64,000 bases of DNA. It comes from Turritopsis dohrnii (taxonomy: Eukaryota; Cnidaria; Hydrozoa; Anthoathecata; Oceaniidae). Below the pieces are notes generated by a model, which was not told the origin of the DNA, did no database searches, and saw only the letters and a list, made by a program, of their open reading frames with translations. This document shows, piece after piece, positions 43,741 to 54,834 of this stretch. Position 1 is the stretch's first letter. The number at the start of each line of letters is the position of its first letter. The translations under genes and the position numbers were made by a program. The stretch covers positions 372,001 to 436,000 of the forward strand of contig BQMF02000269.1 of NCBI GenBank assembly GCA_027922465.2, in the 5' to 3' direction.

Positions 43741-45196
43741 ATGGCGGACGGAGGTGCCGTTTCTGTGAGTGAAACCGTTTGTAATATTATTGACAAATAT
43801 GGAGAAATGACTAATATTATCATGGATTTAATAAAAGAAAGGAAGAAGAGAAAACGAGCATGCGATAAAAATACGATCTTACAAGAGTGTGTCGAGAAAT
43901 ATGGCATTAATGAGAGTATTTTTAATGAGTCGATACAGAAACTCCTGACTGACTGAAGCATATCAGTAGCAGTTAGAGGTAATAAAACCATATATTCGTA
44001 TGTTAATGATAACATAGAGAACAGTGCAGCTTGTGAATGTATGAATAACGTGGAGAACAGCGCAGCTTGTGAAGGTATGAATATAACATCTGTTTTTGAT
44101 AAAAAACTAGAGAATCTAAGATTGGTAATTTTGGACGAGGTTAATACTGCTTTACAACAGAGCTCGTTGCAGCGAGACGCATGAGTCTGTAATCTAGAGA
44201 ATATTAACAAAAACTTGACAAGTGAGAGAGACTTTCTGAGGGGGCAATTAAAAGAATTGACTGGATTTTTGGATACATTGGTTTCATGTATCAAACGACA
44301 AAATCAGTGTTGCGTGACTACGCAAAAATCTCCTCTCAATCGATTTAAAAATTGTGGTTTATTTGAAAAATCCCATGAGACCATAAGTTTTGATGATGTT
44401 AACGAAGATTGTAATGACGTAAGTTTTAGTGAATCAATACAAGAAAATAAACAAGAAAATCAGCTGAGAAATAAGACAAAAGAAAAAGTAAATGAACAAT
44501 TGATGACATTTAGACGAGAACAGAAAGTTAAATATGAAGCTATTAAATCGTCACTAAGCGATAAAACTCTACCAGGCAGATTGGAGAAGTTAGCAAATTA
44601 CAAAATAAAAACAAAGCCGCTGACATACATATCAGAGGAAAGCATTGTTGAGGATGTCGAAAAATGGCAAACAAGAGAAAATGACGTAACACAAAACACG
44701 GTCGAAAATAACATTGCGTGGAAGCCAGGAACAACACTAATTGCTGGAGACTCGATGCTGTTTGGACTCGATGAAAAACGAATGAGCAAAAATAGAAAAG
44801 TAAAAGTTTGACGTTTTGATGGTGCCAGAATTTATGACATGAAGGATTATCTGAGACCATTACTGAAGAAACAGCCAGAAAGGGTCATTCTTCAGGTAGG
44901 TACAAATAACATCACCTGTTGTTTTGGACAAATGGCTTGTTTTAAAGCAACATATTGAAACTGTACTACCAAAACGTAAAGTCATTATATCGTCAGTTAT
45001 TCAACGAGTTGACAATCCTAGCGCCGCTGCTAGGGTTAACCGATTGAATGGTCACTTAAAAGAACTCTCTATAGATATGATTGATAATAACAACATTGAT
45101 ACAAACTGCCTTGGAACAAAAGGTCTCCATTTAAACAAATTGGATATGGGAAAGCTCGCTATTAACCTTATAAGAAAGCTAAAATCACGAGATTGA
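43741..45196 (+). pseudogene. LINE ORF1 with SGNH/GDSL-like esterase domain
   Basis: The frame starts MADGGAVSVSETVCNII at 43741. In-frame stops lie at 43954, about 44182 and 44809. The middle is a coiled coil (SERDFLRGQLKELTGFLDTL). The C-terminal domain has the SGNH blocks TLIAGDSMLFGLDEKRM (block I Ser), a central GAR...DYLRP region, VILQVGTNN (block III Asn) and, after a frame change, GLHLNKLDMGKLAIN (block V His). Esterase domains in ORF1 are known in CR1-group LINEs. The 44809 stop replaces an Arg codon right after RKVKV. The same architecture, in a different copy, lies on the minus strand at 55900-60447. Confidence 0.8.
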
Positions 45197-45247
45197 TATT
45201 AGGAATATTCTGCATGGGATAATTATGCCTATAGTTCTAAAATTATT

Positions 45248-48145
45248 ATGGGTGCAAGCGAAACTAATAAGCTCAGTAGCGAATTGTTTTTGGATGAGGA
45301 TGAAACATGTGATGCTAAAACCACTCTTGAAAAATTGAGAGTTGACAACACTAATAGACTTACCTTTGGCCATATTAACATCAACTCTCTAAGAAACAAG
45401 TTTGACCCCTTAAAAGCTCAGGTTAATGGGAATCTAGATGTCCTTCTTATTTCAGAGACAAAGCTAGATGATTCTTTTCCTTCAAATCAATTTCTAATGC
45501 AAGGGTATGGTCTTCCATATCGTTTTGACAGAAATGGAAACGGAGGAGGAATGATCCTCTACATACGTGAAGACATTCCATCTAGAATCTTAAAACCAAA
45601 CTGTGAGAATGACGAATATGAAAATTTATATGTTGAATTAAATTTAAGAAACAAAAAATGGCTAATTATATGTATATATAATCCAAAAACAAATTTTTAT
45701 GCAAGAAATTTGGATAATATAAGTAAAAACATAGATATCTTTTCCTGCAAATACGAAAATTACATAATATTAGGGGACTTTAACACAGAAATTCAAAACC
45801 AATACATGAATGAATTCATGACTGCATATACGCTGAAATCTTTAAATAAAGAGCCCACATGTTTCAAAAGTATTGATAACCCTACAAATATTGATCTTAT
45901 TCTAACAAACCACCCAGGATCCTTTTGTCACTCTAAAACTGTAGAAACTGGCTTGTCTGATTTTCATAAAATGACAGTTACAGTCTTAAAGTCACATTTC
46001 TCAGAAACCTAAGATAATAAATTATAGATCATACAGGAATTTCAGTTGTACTGAATTTCGGGATGATCTTATCAATATTTTAAATAATGACATCACTCTT
46101 GGAGATTTCCAATCCTTTAAAAAGACATGTATTAGATATACATGCTCCTCAAAAGAAAAAATCTGTGCATCATAATCAGGCACCTTTTATAAATAAAGAG
46201 CTTAACAAAGCTATTATGACAAGATCAAGACTACTTAACAAATACAGAAAAGAGAAGACCCCAGAAAGTAAATCTGCATATAACAAACAAAGAAACCTAT
46301 GTGTTTCCCGAGTTAAGAAAACAAAACAAAAGTTTTACAATAACCTTGATGTTAAACGTGTCACTGATAACAAACTATTTTGGAAAACAGTCAAACCATG
46401 CTTTTCCAATAAAACAAATAAAAATGAAAATATCACGTTAATCGAAAATGGAGTAACTGTATCAAACGAAAAAGAAATAGCCAATATCTTCAATAACTAT
46501 TTTGGGAACATTTTTGATGATCTAGGTATAAACCGACCCCCTGAAACGGATAATGCTTGTATAGATCACAATCTTAACTCCATTATTTGTAGGTTCATGA
46601 CCCATCCAAGCATACAAAAGATAAAAAAGAGCACTAACCTCAATAATAGCTTTTCATTCAAACCAGTTGAGAGAAGAGAAATTGAAAAATATATCCGTAA
46701 ACTTGATCCTAAAAAATCTCAACAGCAAGATGATATTCCAACAAACATTATTAAAGAAAATAATGATATTTTTTCCAGTTTCTTATCAGGAAACTTTAAT
46801 GCGTCTCTAAATAAGAATGAATTTTCACAGTCTCTTAAAAATGCAGATATAACACCAACTCATAAAAAGAATTTGAGGACAGATAAAGAAAACTATAGAC
46901 CTATAAGTATCTTATCAAATATCTCCAAAATCTACGAAAGGTGTATGTACAATCAGATGTACGCATTCTTCGAATCAAAATTTTCTAAATATCAATTCAG
47001 CTTCCGGAAAGGGCATAGTCCCCAGCAGTGTCTTTCATATATGATAGAAAAATTAAAAGAAAGTATTGACAAAGGAGGGACGTTCGGAGCTCTCCTTACT
47101 GACTTATCCAAGGCGTTTGACTGCATAGCCCACGATTTACTACTAGCAAAATTACATGCATACGGATTTGATATAAATTCGTTTTTTGTTCTTAAAATCG
47201 TACTTAACAAATAGAAAGCAAAGGGTAAGGATAAATAATAAGTACAGCTTGTGGACAAATATCAGATATCGGGTACCACAAGGTTCAATTTTAGGTCCCT
47301 TGCTCTTCAATATTTTCATATGTGACCTGTTCCTTTTTGTACCAAACATAGACATCGCGAATTATACCCCGTTTTCCACAGGTAGAAATGTGAACGAAGT
47401 TGTAAATCATCTAGAAGAAGCCGATAAATTAATATTTGATTGATTCGATAATAACGGAATGAAGGCCAATAAAGAGAAATCACATTTTTTCACAAACAAC
47501 GACACTAAAATCGGTGTAAAAGTGTACAACAAAACTGTAGACAGTTCTAAATTGGAAAGACTGCTTGGCATAACTATCGACAATAAACTCTCTTTTGAGG
47601 AACATATCAACCAACTCTGTAACAAAGCTAGTCAAAAAGTAAGTGCTTTAGCTAGATTATCAAATATAATGTCATTTCAACAGCGAAAACTCCTTATAAA
47701 TGCATTTGTCACCTCACAGTTCTCTTACTGCCCTCTTGTTTGGATGTTCCATAATCGAAAATTGAATAACAGAATTAATCACATACATGAACGGGCATTA
47801 AGAATTATCTATCAGGATTATCAGTCATCTTTTGATGACCTGCTGTCAACAAACAATAGTGTGACAGCCGATCATAAGAACTTACGCACTCTTGTAACAG
47901 AGTTGTACAAAGTAAAAACAGGTATTAACCCGGAACTAATATGTGAACTCTTTAAATTTACTGAGCCTATTTACAACCTAAGAAATGAAAAGCTAGAATC
48001 ACAAAATATCCATACAGTAAAATATGGAACTGAAACACTTGCCAATGCTGGAGCTAAGTTGTATAAAAGCGAGTATAAAACCTCCAAGACAAAAAAGAAT
48101 TCAAAAATATGTAAAACTTACGTTAAAGATCTCAGATTTATATAA
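45248..48145 (+). pseudogene. LINE ORF2, endonuclease and reverse transcriptase, YADD lost
   Basis: The endonuclease at 45248-46012 is complete in motifs: INSLRNKF, LLISETKLDDSF, IYNPKT, ILGDFN, NIDLILT and LSDFHKM (the usual SDH reads SDFH). A frameshift near 46010 leads to 46087-47214, with the RT linker, DITPTHKK, ENYRPISILSN, LLTDLSKAFDCIAH (motif A) and a break near 47200. The frame 47186-47443 has YRVPQGSILGPLLF (motif B) and then VPNIDIANYTPFSTG, where the catalytic YADD should be. The residues are missing, so RT is inactive. A TGA at 47441 interrupts LIFD/FDNN. The frame 47459-48145 carries the thumb and tail (FSYCPLVWMFHNR, RALRIIYQD). Confidence 0.85.
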
Positions 48146-48329
48146 ACTTGTGAATTTGGTATTTTTATAGGTTTTTTTTATGGGGTATTTATTCATTGTA
48201 CTTTTTAATATCTTGTTTTATTATTATCATTATTATTACTTTTATCAGTTGACTTTAATTAGTATATTTTGTACTATTTTAGTATGTCAACGTTAAATAA
48301 ATTGAATACAATACAATACTACATATTTT

Positions 48330-49450
48330 TCTTGTGGATAAATTGCATTATTAATCTGCCAATGCCTTTTCGTATTGGATTCAATCACATTTGTGTACGC
48401 CAAAATCGTCAAGATAGCGACCATTCGATGGACAGGTGGATATGCTTGGTGGACAGAACTGAACTGCTTTCTTTTTATGTTTTCTTTCTATGATGATCTC
48501 TGATGATCCTATATGGTATTTCACATGTTCTACCATGTAAGTTCTTTAAAATGCTAAAAGAGATCAATGGAGGATCTTTGTTAGAAGTCCATGCCTGAAT
48601 TAATTTATTTCTTGGGGAACCTGCATTTTGGGACTTGATATGGGAAAATCTTTGTTCGTAAAAGATTTTTGCATTGTTTTCCCCAGGCCAACACTATTTA
48701 TAGAAATTTGAAAGTGTCATATATATTTCAAATTGTTTGACCAAACCAAAATTGTTCAAATTCGCATTTAATTGAGTTTCACAAATCTTCATGGAAGTCC
48801 ATAAGCTGCTTCTCAATTTCAATAAAGGATTCTGATGATGTTAAAAAAATCTTAAACAAAATAACGTCATTAGACGTTTTAGAGGTTATACATGGAAAGA
48901 TGAATTTACTGATTATTTTATCTTTTATTTGAAATATTATTTTCAAACTTTTGTACTTTATGCATAACAAATAGGAGAGATGTGAGACTTCAGACTTTTT
49001 TTTCGAAAAATTATTTTTGAAGGTCATGAAATGAAACTTGAACATTTGTTTTGTTAATTTTCACCTGTCCCAAGTACAAAGATTGCTGTGAACTTCTTTG
49101 ACTCACTAATAGAAAAGTCAAAAGTCAGACAATTGGAAAATCAGCTTTTAGGCAGAAAACTTGCAAAAACATACATTTACGGTGAATACCTGTTTCTTTT
49201 GGCATAAACATCATGAATTGTATAAATCTAAAGTATTAAGAAAAGTAATAAGGTGACTTTATGACATCAGAAAATCATGCGCTATCTATCGTATTATACT
49301 AGTTCACTTCTTATTTTATCCCTTTTTGTCGTAAAACCACGTAGAGGCGATACACACTTTTTTAGTGTCACATAATCTAAGTGAAACGTTTGTTAATACC
49401 TGGTAGAGGCCAAGAGACCCTTTTTTAAAGTTATTTAATCAGTATTATCG
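48330..49450. other. No supported gene
   Basis: AT-rich sequence between the LINE tail and a Helitron. The 88-aa minus-strand frame at 48779-49045 is Lys/Ile/Phe-rich without a recognisable motif. The part near 49310-49440 shares short words (GTAAAACCACGTAGAGGCGA) with the interior of Helitron H1, so it may be a fragment of that family. Confidence 0.4.
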
Positions 49451-49456
49451 TTATTA

Positions 49457-49994
49457 CTAGTATCCCGGGTAAAATCTTTTTACTAAACTTAACTTCGAAA
49501 ACATTAGGTCAAATTCACCATTCCAGTGTACGTACCCCGTGACGAATAAATAAATCATGGAATCGCAACTCAAAAGTGTACCTATGTTGTAGAGCTTTTA
49601 AAACTGATCAAAAAAGTGTATGGGATCGATTCGCTGCAACCAACCTTTGCAGAGATATCGTGGATTAAAGGTCTTGATGACGTCATATCCGCAGTACCAA
49701 ATTAAAAATTAAGCCCAAATAATGCGTCACCCCTTCACCCGTATCGCGGACCCTAAAAAACTTCAGTTATCCCTATTCTCGAGATATTTCCCCAAAAACG
49801 TCGCAATGCAATGATTCCCCATAATCATAAAAAAACTGACATCAAATGCCAGATGTTTTTGGAATGATTATGAAAAAAGTGTCTCTACGTGGTTTTACGC
49901 CCACATAAGAGGACGATGACCGTAAATTTAAAGTAAATATATCATTCTCTAAAATAAAAGTGGTACGCACAAAGCGAATTAGTATAATAAGTGA
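49457..49994 (-). mobile_element. Non-autonomous Helitron H1, 538 bp
   Basis: On the minus strand the unit begins TCACTTATTATACTAATTCG, preceded by A, and ends with GTAAAAAGATTTTAC, CCGGGATA and CTAG (49460-49457), followed by T. The interior matches the copies at 10861-11418 and 14763-15323. The A|T flanks satisfy the Helitron insertion rule. No coding content. Confidence 0.75.
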
Positions 49995-49999
49995 TTATC

Positions 50000-51060
50000 A
50001 GTGAAATGTATTTGGCATTTCCACATTGCATGGGTACTACCTACTACTGCTGTAAGGACTTCAGCTTGTAGCCATATGATTTCTCCTTTTGGGCGTTGGG
50101 GTACGAAGCGCCATCGTATATGAGGCCTCGAAAAAATCATACAATTTCTTGCTTTGTCCGGGATTCCAAAATGTTAATTAGAAAATATAGAAATGACTAT
50201 GATAGCGTATAAAATGTTCAAGCCTGGTGGGACCAGAAGAGTCGTAGTTGTTCTGATGTCTTTGGTGAGACATATGAATCAACATCAACATTACATGGGT
50301 GTTCGTCAAAAATTTTAAAATATATGTTCATTTTTAAAACATTATTATAAATATATTATCATTTAAATAACAATTAAAAACATGTATACAGGTATACGTA
50401 GTCCAAGTGTGATGTTTCTTTCGGGATAACTATACAATGCTCATTTATTTTGATTGTTTTGATTGACGTGAATGCTTTTAAACCAATTGGTTTAATCGGG
50501 CAAACTTTAGCAACCAAGTCGATGAAAAAGTAAACAATTCAATTTGTTATTGAGTGGAGCTACGCGAGCGTAACAAAATACAAAAGAATTAGACAGAAGA
50601 ACAATAGATATGTTTATATTTAATCGAAAACGCCAAATAATATGTCAATGAGGTGAGATCTGTTAATTTGTTTTCATTATAATAAAGAAAATGGTAAGCT
50701 TTACAACTGTTTTCCAACCTTTTTAATTGAACATTCACATCCCTGTTTGAAAACAACAGTTTAGCCACTGTCTTAAAGCATTTTTTTGTCTGTTTTCAGA
50801 GTCGTCGTACGTTAGTTTTGCTACACACAACATACACCAACGAAGTGAAATCTGTTTACCTTATTACACCAAATTAACGTGTGGTTAATAAAAACCGCCC
50901 TTAATTTCTGTGTCACGTTGATTAATCCACCCTTAATTTCTGGTTCTTGTTAATTAAACCATCTTTTATTTGTGATAAAAAAAAACGAAAAAAAATTAAC
51001 AAGTTAACAAAATTAAACTGTCATCGACGTGGTAATGCAAACCAACAGACACCGGACTGA
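50000..51060. other. Non-coding; short imperfect tandem repeat at 50880-50985
   Basis: No ORF is supported. Near 50500-50580 the sequence resembles the Helitron 5' region at 4240-4330 (AAAAAGTAAACAA, GTGGAGCTACGC versus GTGCGGTTACGC). At about 50880-50985 two to three units of roughly 40 bases share CCTTAATTTCTG and GTTAATTAA-type sequence. Their role is unknown. Confidence 0.35.
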
Positions 51061-51072
51061 CAATGAATTTTC

Positions 51073-51759
51073 ATGCTGTCGCCCCCAATGAAATACAAAA
51101 GATCCGTGGTATCAGGGTTAGTTCATCGAATTCACCGCTTGTGCAGTACTTGGTCAAACTTCGACTCAAGTTTAGTCAAATCGAAGAAAATGTTAGATGC
51201 AAACCAATACCCACCTGCCTTCTATGATCCGATTATCAAAAGAACTATTGATAAAATTGTTTCCAATACTGATCAAGAAGAGAACACGGAAGACGAAGGA
51301 GAGGAGGAGAAAAAGTTGATTTTCATTCAATATCGTGGAAAGGTGACTGAAAATTTTGAACAATCGCTTAGAAGAACCGATGCTCTGTGCAAGTTTATAT
51401 CTACAAAAAGAAAGTTAAAAGCAACGCTACCATCATTGAAAGCACTGGTTGAAAAGTCCCTTAAAAGCAGAGTAGTATACAAAATTAATTGTCCACGCTG
51501 TGATGCGTGCTATGTTGGGCAAACAAGCCGACATCCCATTACTCGCTTAAAGGAACATAAACGATTGGGTCCCGTAGCAACGCATATGCATGCCTGTTTT
51601 AATAACAATTTTACAATTGATAATGTTGAAATAAAAGCCGTGTCTCAACGATCCATTTCAAATTTAATGACCCTTGAAGCGCTCTTTATTAAAACAATTA
51701 AACCTGTACTGAACACAAAGGATGAATACCGTAGTCGCACATTGACAATTAAATTGTGA
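51073..51759 (+). pseudogene. Penelope-like element, C-terminal region with GIY-YIG endonuclease
   Basis: A 228-codon open frame. It begins in the post-RT region (YKRSVVSGLVHRIHRLCSTW, YPPAFYDPIIKRTIDKI) and then has a charged linker (EENTEDEGEEEKK). The C-terminal 90 residues are a GIY-YIG nuclease: VVYKINCPRCDACYVGQTSR, followed by RLKEHKRLG and the Glu-containing LMTLEALFIKTIKPVLN. In this group the nuclease makes the target nick for reverse transcription. The RT domain upstream is missing, a common 5' truncation. The frame itself is not interrupted. The catalytic Tyr, Arg and Glu are visible. Confidence 0.8.
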
Positions 51760-51890
51760 TTTGTAGATATGTAAATGGCATTTTCATTTTAGAATTTTAT
51801 ATGTTGATAGATAGAGAGAGAGAGTGTGTGTATGTTTATGTAGTGCAAGATATTTGATAATTTTTATAACAATTTTAACCATTTTTACTA

Positions 51891-52408
51891 CCTTAAGGGA
51901 ATAAATTTTTGCGGGAATAAATTCTTGCGGAATAATTTTTTGGGGAATTTATTTTTGCGATTTTGCCCCCAAATCGCAAAATTAAATTCCGCAAAATTTT
52001 TAATAATTTTCAGCGATTTTAGCAACTTGGTAATTTTAATGTAAGGGGAAAATAAAGAAAAGGTTTTGTAACAGAGAAGAGAAAATATTCTTACGTATTT
52101 TTAAGTCATACATTTTCCGTTGCAAACATGAAAAAGAAGGCTCAATTATTCTCCGACTCTATTACTCTGAAGTTTAGAGTGAGGTAATTAGAACTTTAAT
52201 TGTGTTCATATTGTATCATTTTTATTTTTAGAATAAAACTGCTTATATAGATGAAATGAAAAAATTATTGAAACATGGCAATCGCAAAAATTAATTCCGC
52301 AAAATACAATTATAATGGCCCAATCGCAAAAATAAATTCTGCAAAATGCATATTTTTGGGGGTCTCAATTGCAAAAATAAATTCCCGCAAAAATTTGTTC
52401 CCTTAAGG
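51891..52408. mobile_element. Palindromic MITE, 518 bp, TA target
   Basis: The ends are CCTTAAGGGAATAAATTTTT at 51891 and its near complement ending CCCTTAAGG at 52408, each next to TA. Both arms are built of diverged inverted words such as TTTTTGCGGGAAT and AAATTCCGCAAAAT, so the whole unit can fold. It has no coding capacity. It inserted in the 3' region of the Penelope-like element, just before the hammerhead-like motif. Confidence 0.8.
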
Positions 52409-52410
52409 TA

Positions 52411-52463
52411 TTTATTTTAGCTGAAGATGATATACATATATCGAAATATATCCTGAAAATAAA
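52411..52463 (+). ncRNA. Candidate hammerhead ribozyme at a Penelope-like 3' end
   Basis: TTTATTTT (52411-52418) can pair with AAAATAAA (52456-52463) as stem I. CTGAAGA (52421-52427) fits the CUGANGA core. GATAT/ATATC (52429-52433 with 52438-52442) forms stem II with an ACAT loop. GAAA follows at 52443. A very short stem III leaves ATC as the cleavage triplet, with cutting expected after C52452. One unpaired T (52428) between core and stem II departs from the canonical form. Short stem III hammerheads are known in Penelope-like elements. The site lies downstream of the GIY-YIG frame with a MITE in between. Confidence 0.5.
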
Positions 52464-52679
52464 ATAAATAAATCATTGTTGGTTCATTGTTGAAGAACTG
52501 TATAGTGTATACAAACATTATCATATACATCATATGTATACATTTTTTGTCCTCTATTAATATTTATTGTTGCACATCGATTAAATTTCAAGGCTATTTC
52601 TCACAGACGTATGTTATCCAGAAAAGAATTTGAATAAATTTTCAACGAAAAGAAATACTAACTATAAGTAATGAGTAAT

Positions 52680-53190
52680 CATACATTCATTGTCACTACA
52701 GTTTTCTGCAGCTTCTTCGCAATTACTTTCTTCTTTATTGTCACTTTCCACTTCCTCATCGTTATCTTAATCTTCGATTTCATGGCCAACAATTTCTTCC
52801 AAGATAGCTTTGGTGCTGTTGACATAATCCAAATACATTGGATATTGAACTTTTTCAACTTTTGCTTTGTAAATCGAAAGTTTTTCTATGTTCAGCCAGC
52901 TTACTTCTATTTTGATTTGTATTTCAAGCCCACCCTGAAGTAATGAGGATGGCCTCCATTTCGCATCATTGACAAAAGCTTTGAATTTCACTCCTCCTGC
53001 CATAGATACCAAGTGTAACAGGAAAGTTCTCTAGGAATATATCCAATAGTTATTTCTCCTAATCGACCTCTCAAGAGCACTTGTCCAGCCACCGCAAACT
53101 TATAAGACTTAAAAGATATTTTTTGCCCAACATATGGCTCCCAATTAACAGTGTTGCAGTAAACATGAAAACCTCTAAGTGCAGTGAAAA
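52680..53190 (-). pseudogene. HIRAN-like domain protein, frameshifted
   Basis: Reading from 53190 down: NTVNWEPYVGQKISF, YKFAVAGQVLL, LGEITIGYIPRELSC, then a frame change into 53012-52767 with VKFKAFVNDAKWRPSSLLQGGLEI and an acidic C-terminus (DNDEEVESDNKEES). This order (W-x-P-x-x-G entry, AVA core, GxIPRELS, WRPS...GGLEI) fits HIRAN-like DNA-end binding domains found in many cnidarian transposon-linked proteins. It runs divergently from the pogo-like transposase that begins about 360 bases away on the plus strand. The same pairing occurs inside the Tigger element at 60887-63307. Confidence 0.55.
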
Positions 53191-53549
53191 ATTCAAAATG
53201 TGTATCTACTATAACTTAATTTACTATACACCAGAAAATAAAAATAAGTTTAAATGAAAGTTCTGAGTTGATTTTTGTAAATACATTTCGAACGTTTTTT
53301 CTTTCTGTCTGATAATACAACAATAGGCACTAGAAGAAAAAGCTAAGTTTGAATGAAAGAGCTGGATTGAGAATAAAATTTATTTATAGAACATTTTTAC
53401 TCTGTCTGGTTTTTCAGCTTCTTCTCCATTGCAGAGCTAAAAAATCTTATACAGTACCCCTTTTCAATATTGTGATGTGGCAGAACTAAGGAGAATCTAC
53501 CTGAAAACATCAGCATACTGGAAGCTAACTCTGTTCAAGAAAGGTTAAA

Positions 53550-54510
53550 CACACAACCGAGTATAAAATGATTTACATACAAAGAAGGGAAAAAACAGGA
53601 AATAGCAAAGTACTCACATACACATGGTACTGCAGCCACAGTTAGAAAATTTAAAATACTTTACCCAAGCTTGAGCGAAAGCACTATTCGCCTGTGGCTA
53701 AGGAGATACAGAGAAGTTTGAAAGAAACAAGAACATCACATATGCCAGTTTTAATCGGAAAAAATGTAAAAGGCCACTTATTTTAGATGAAGAACTAGAC
53801 ACGAAGCTGCGAAAGACGTTGGCATCCTTAAGAACTGCTGGTGGTGGTATAAACATACATGTTATTAGAGGTGTTTTAATGGGATTAATTGAGTCAAACC
53901 CTGATAAATTTGGAAAATTCATTAACTTTGAAGCAACTAGAACTTGGGTTAGATCATTGTATCAACGCATGAATTTTTCACGTCAAGTTGCAACCACGTC
54001 CAGGCCCGTGATTACACACTCTTTATAGAAAGAGGTCAGGTCATTATCTCTTTACGAAATTTCAGAAAAGGTGTTACGTTACAAAATTCCTGACAAATTG
54101 ATTATGAATGCCGATCAAACACCATCTAAGTTTGTTGCGTCCGATAATGTAACAATGGCAAGGAAAGGTGAAAAACATATCTCCAGAAAAATCCTCCCAT
54201 TCCAGCTTATCTACCAAGGGAAAAAGCAGAGATCACTCCCAGACTTCGGTTTTCCTGACGGTTTTTGCTTATCTTAAAATGAGAAGCATTGGAGTAACGA
54301 AAAAGAAAGTATACACCTCATTGAGGAAGTCTTAGTGCCCTATATAGAAAAAGTGAAAAACGCGAAATTTTTGCCAGCAAATCAGAAAACCCTTTTGATA
54401 TGGGATATGTTCAAAGCCCACTCTACTGAGAAAGCAAAAGGTGTACTCTCTCAACACAGCATCGAGTGTGTTATGGTCCCTAAAAACATGACATGACAGC
54501 GCTAATTTCG
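53550..54510 (+). pseudogene. Pogo/Tigger-type (DDE_1) transposase, broken
   Basis: The N-terminal helix-turn-helix reads EIAKYSHTHGTAATVRKFK and STIRLWLRRY. Frames then shift several times. The segment 53819-54028 has INFEATRTWVRSLYQRMNF. The segment 54071-54277 has KIPDKLIMNADQTPSKFV (first catalytic Asp), TMARKGEKH and FQLIYQGKKQRSLP. After a stop, HWSNEKESIHLIEEVLVPYI and TLLIWDMFKAHSTEKA (second Asp) follow, then VMVPKNMT, where the frame ends. The third acidic residue is not seen. This is a pogo-superfamily relic. I did not find its TIRs. Confidence 0.7.
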
Positions 54511-54834
54511 TGTAATAAGGTATTAATTTCCTGTTTAATTTAAAAATGGTAAACTTTATGATGATTTTAAGTTGAATGAACTTTTCCATTATGTTCATTT
54601 TTCCTCTACAGTGTTTTGAAAGAACTATTTCCTAATTTGGCCGTGTGTAGAACCCTTTCTTTATGTTTAAAACTTATTAATTCATCTGTCTTCTAACACA
54701 TTTTCTATCTACATTCCAGGTTCGTTTGTAGTATGTTAATTTTTGCCATTTATCTTCAAAAGACGTTAGTTTTTAGATAGAAAGCTTTGTTGAAGATTAT
54801 TGTCACAGATTCGAATATTTATTTTTATTTCATA

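Larger units (their letters stand above)
43735..48320 (+). mobile_element. Near full-length CR1-like LINE, inactive
   Basis: The unit holds ORF1 (coiled coil plus SGNH-type esterase, 43741-45196) and ORF2 (endonuclease plus reverse transcriptase, 45248-48145). It ends in AATTGAATACAATACAATAC near 48318, a short terminal microsatellite. At about 4.6 kb it is close to full length for the group. Premature stops and frameshifts interrupt both ORFs. Confidence 0.8.

Noticed and set aside
52671..52943. Plus-strand 90-aa hydrophobic ORF
   Set aside because: It is the antisense shadow of the acidic HIRAN-like C-terminus on the minus strand.
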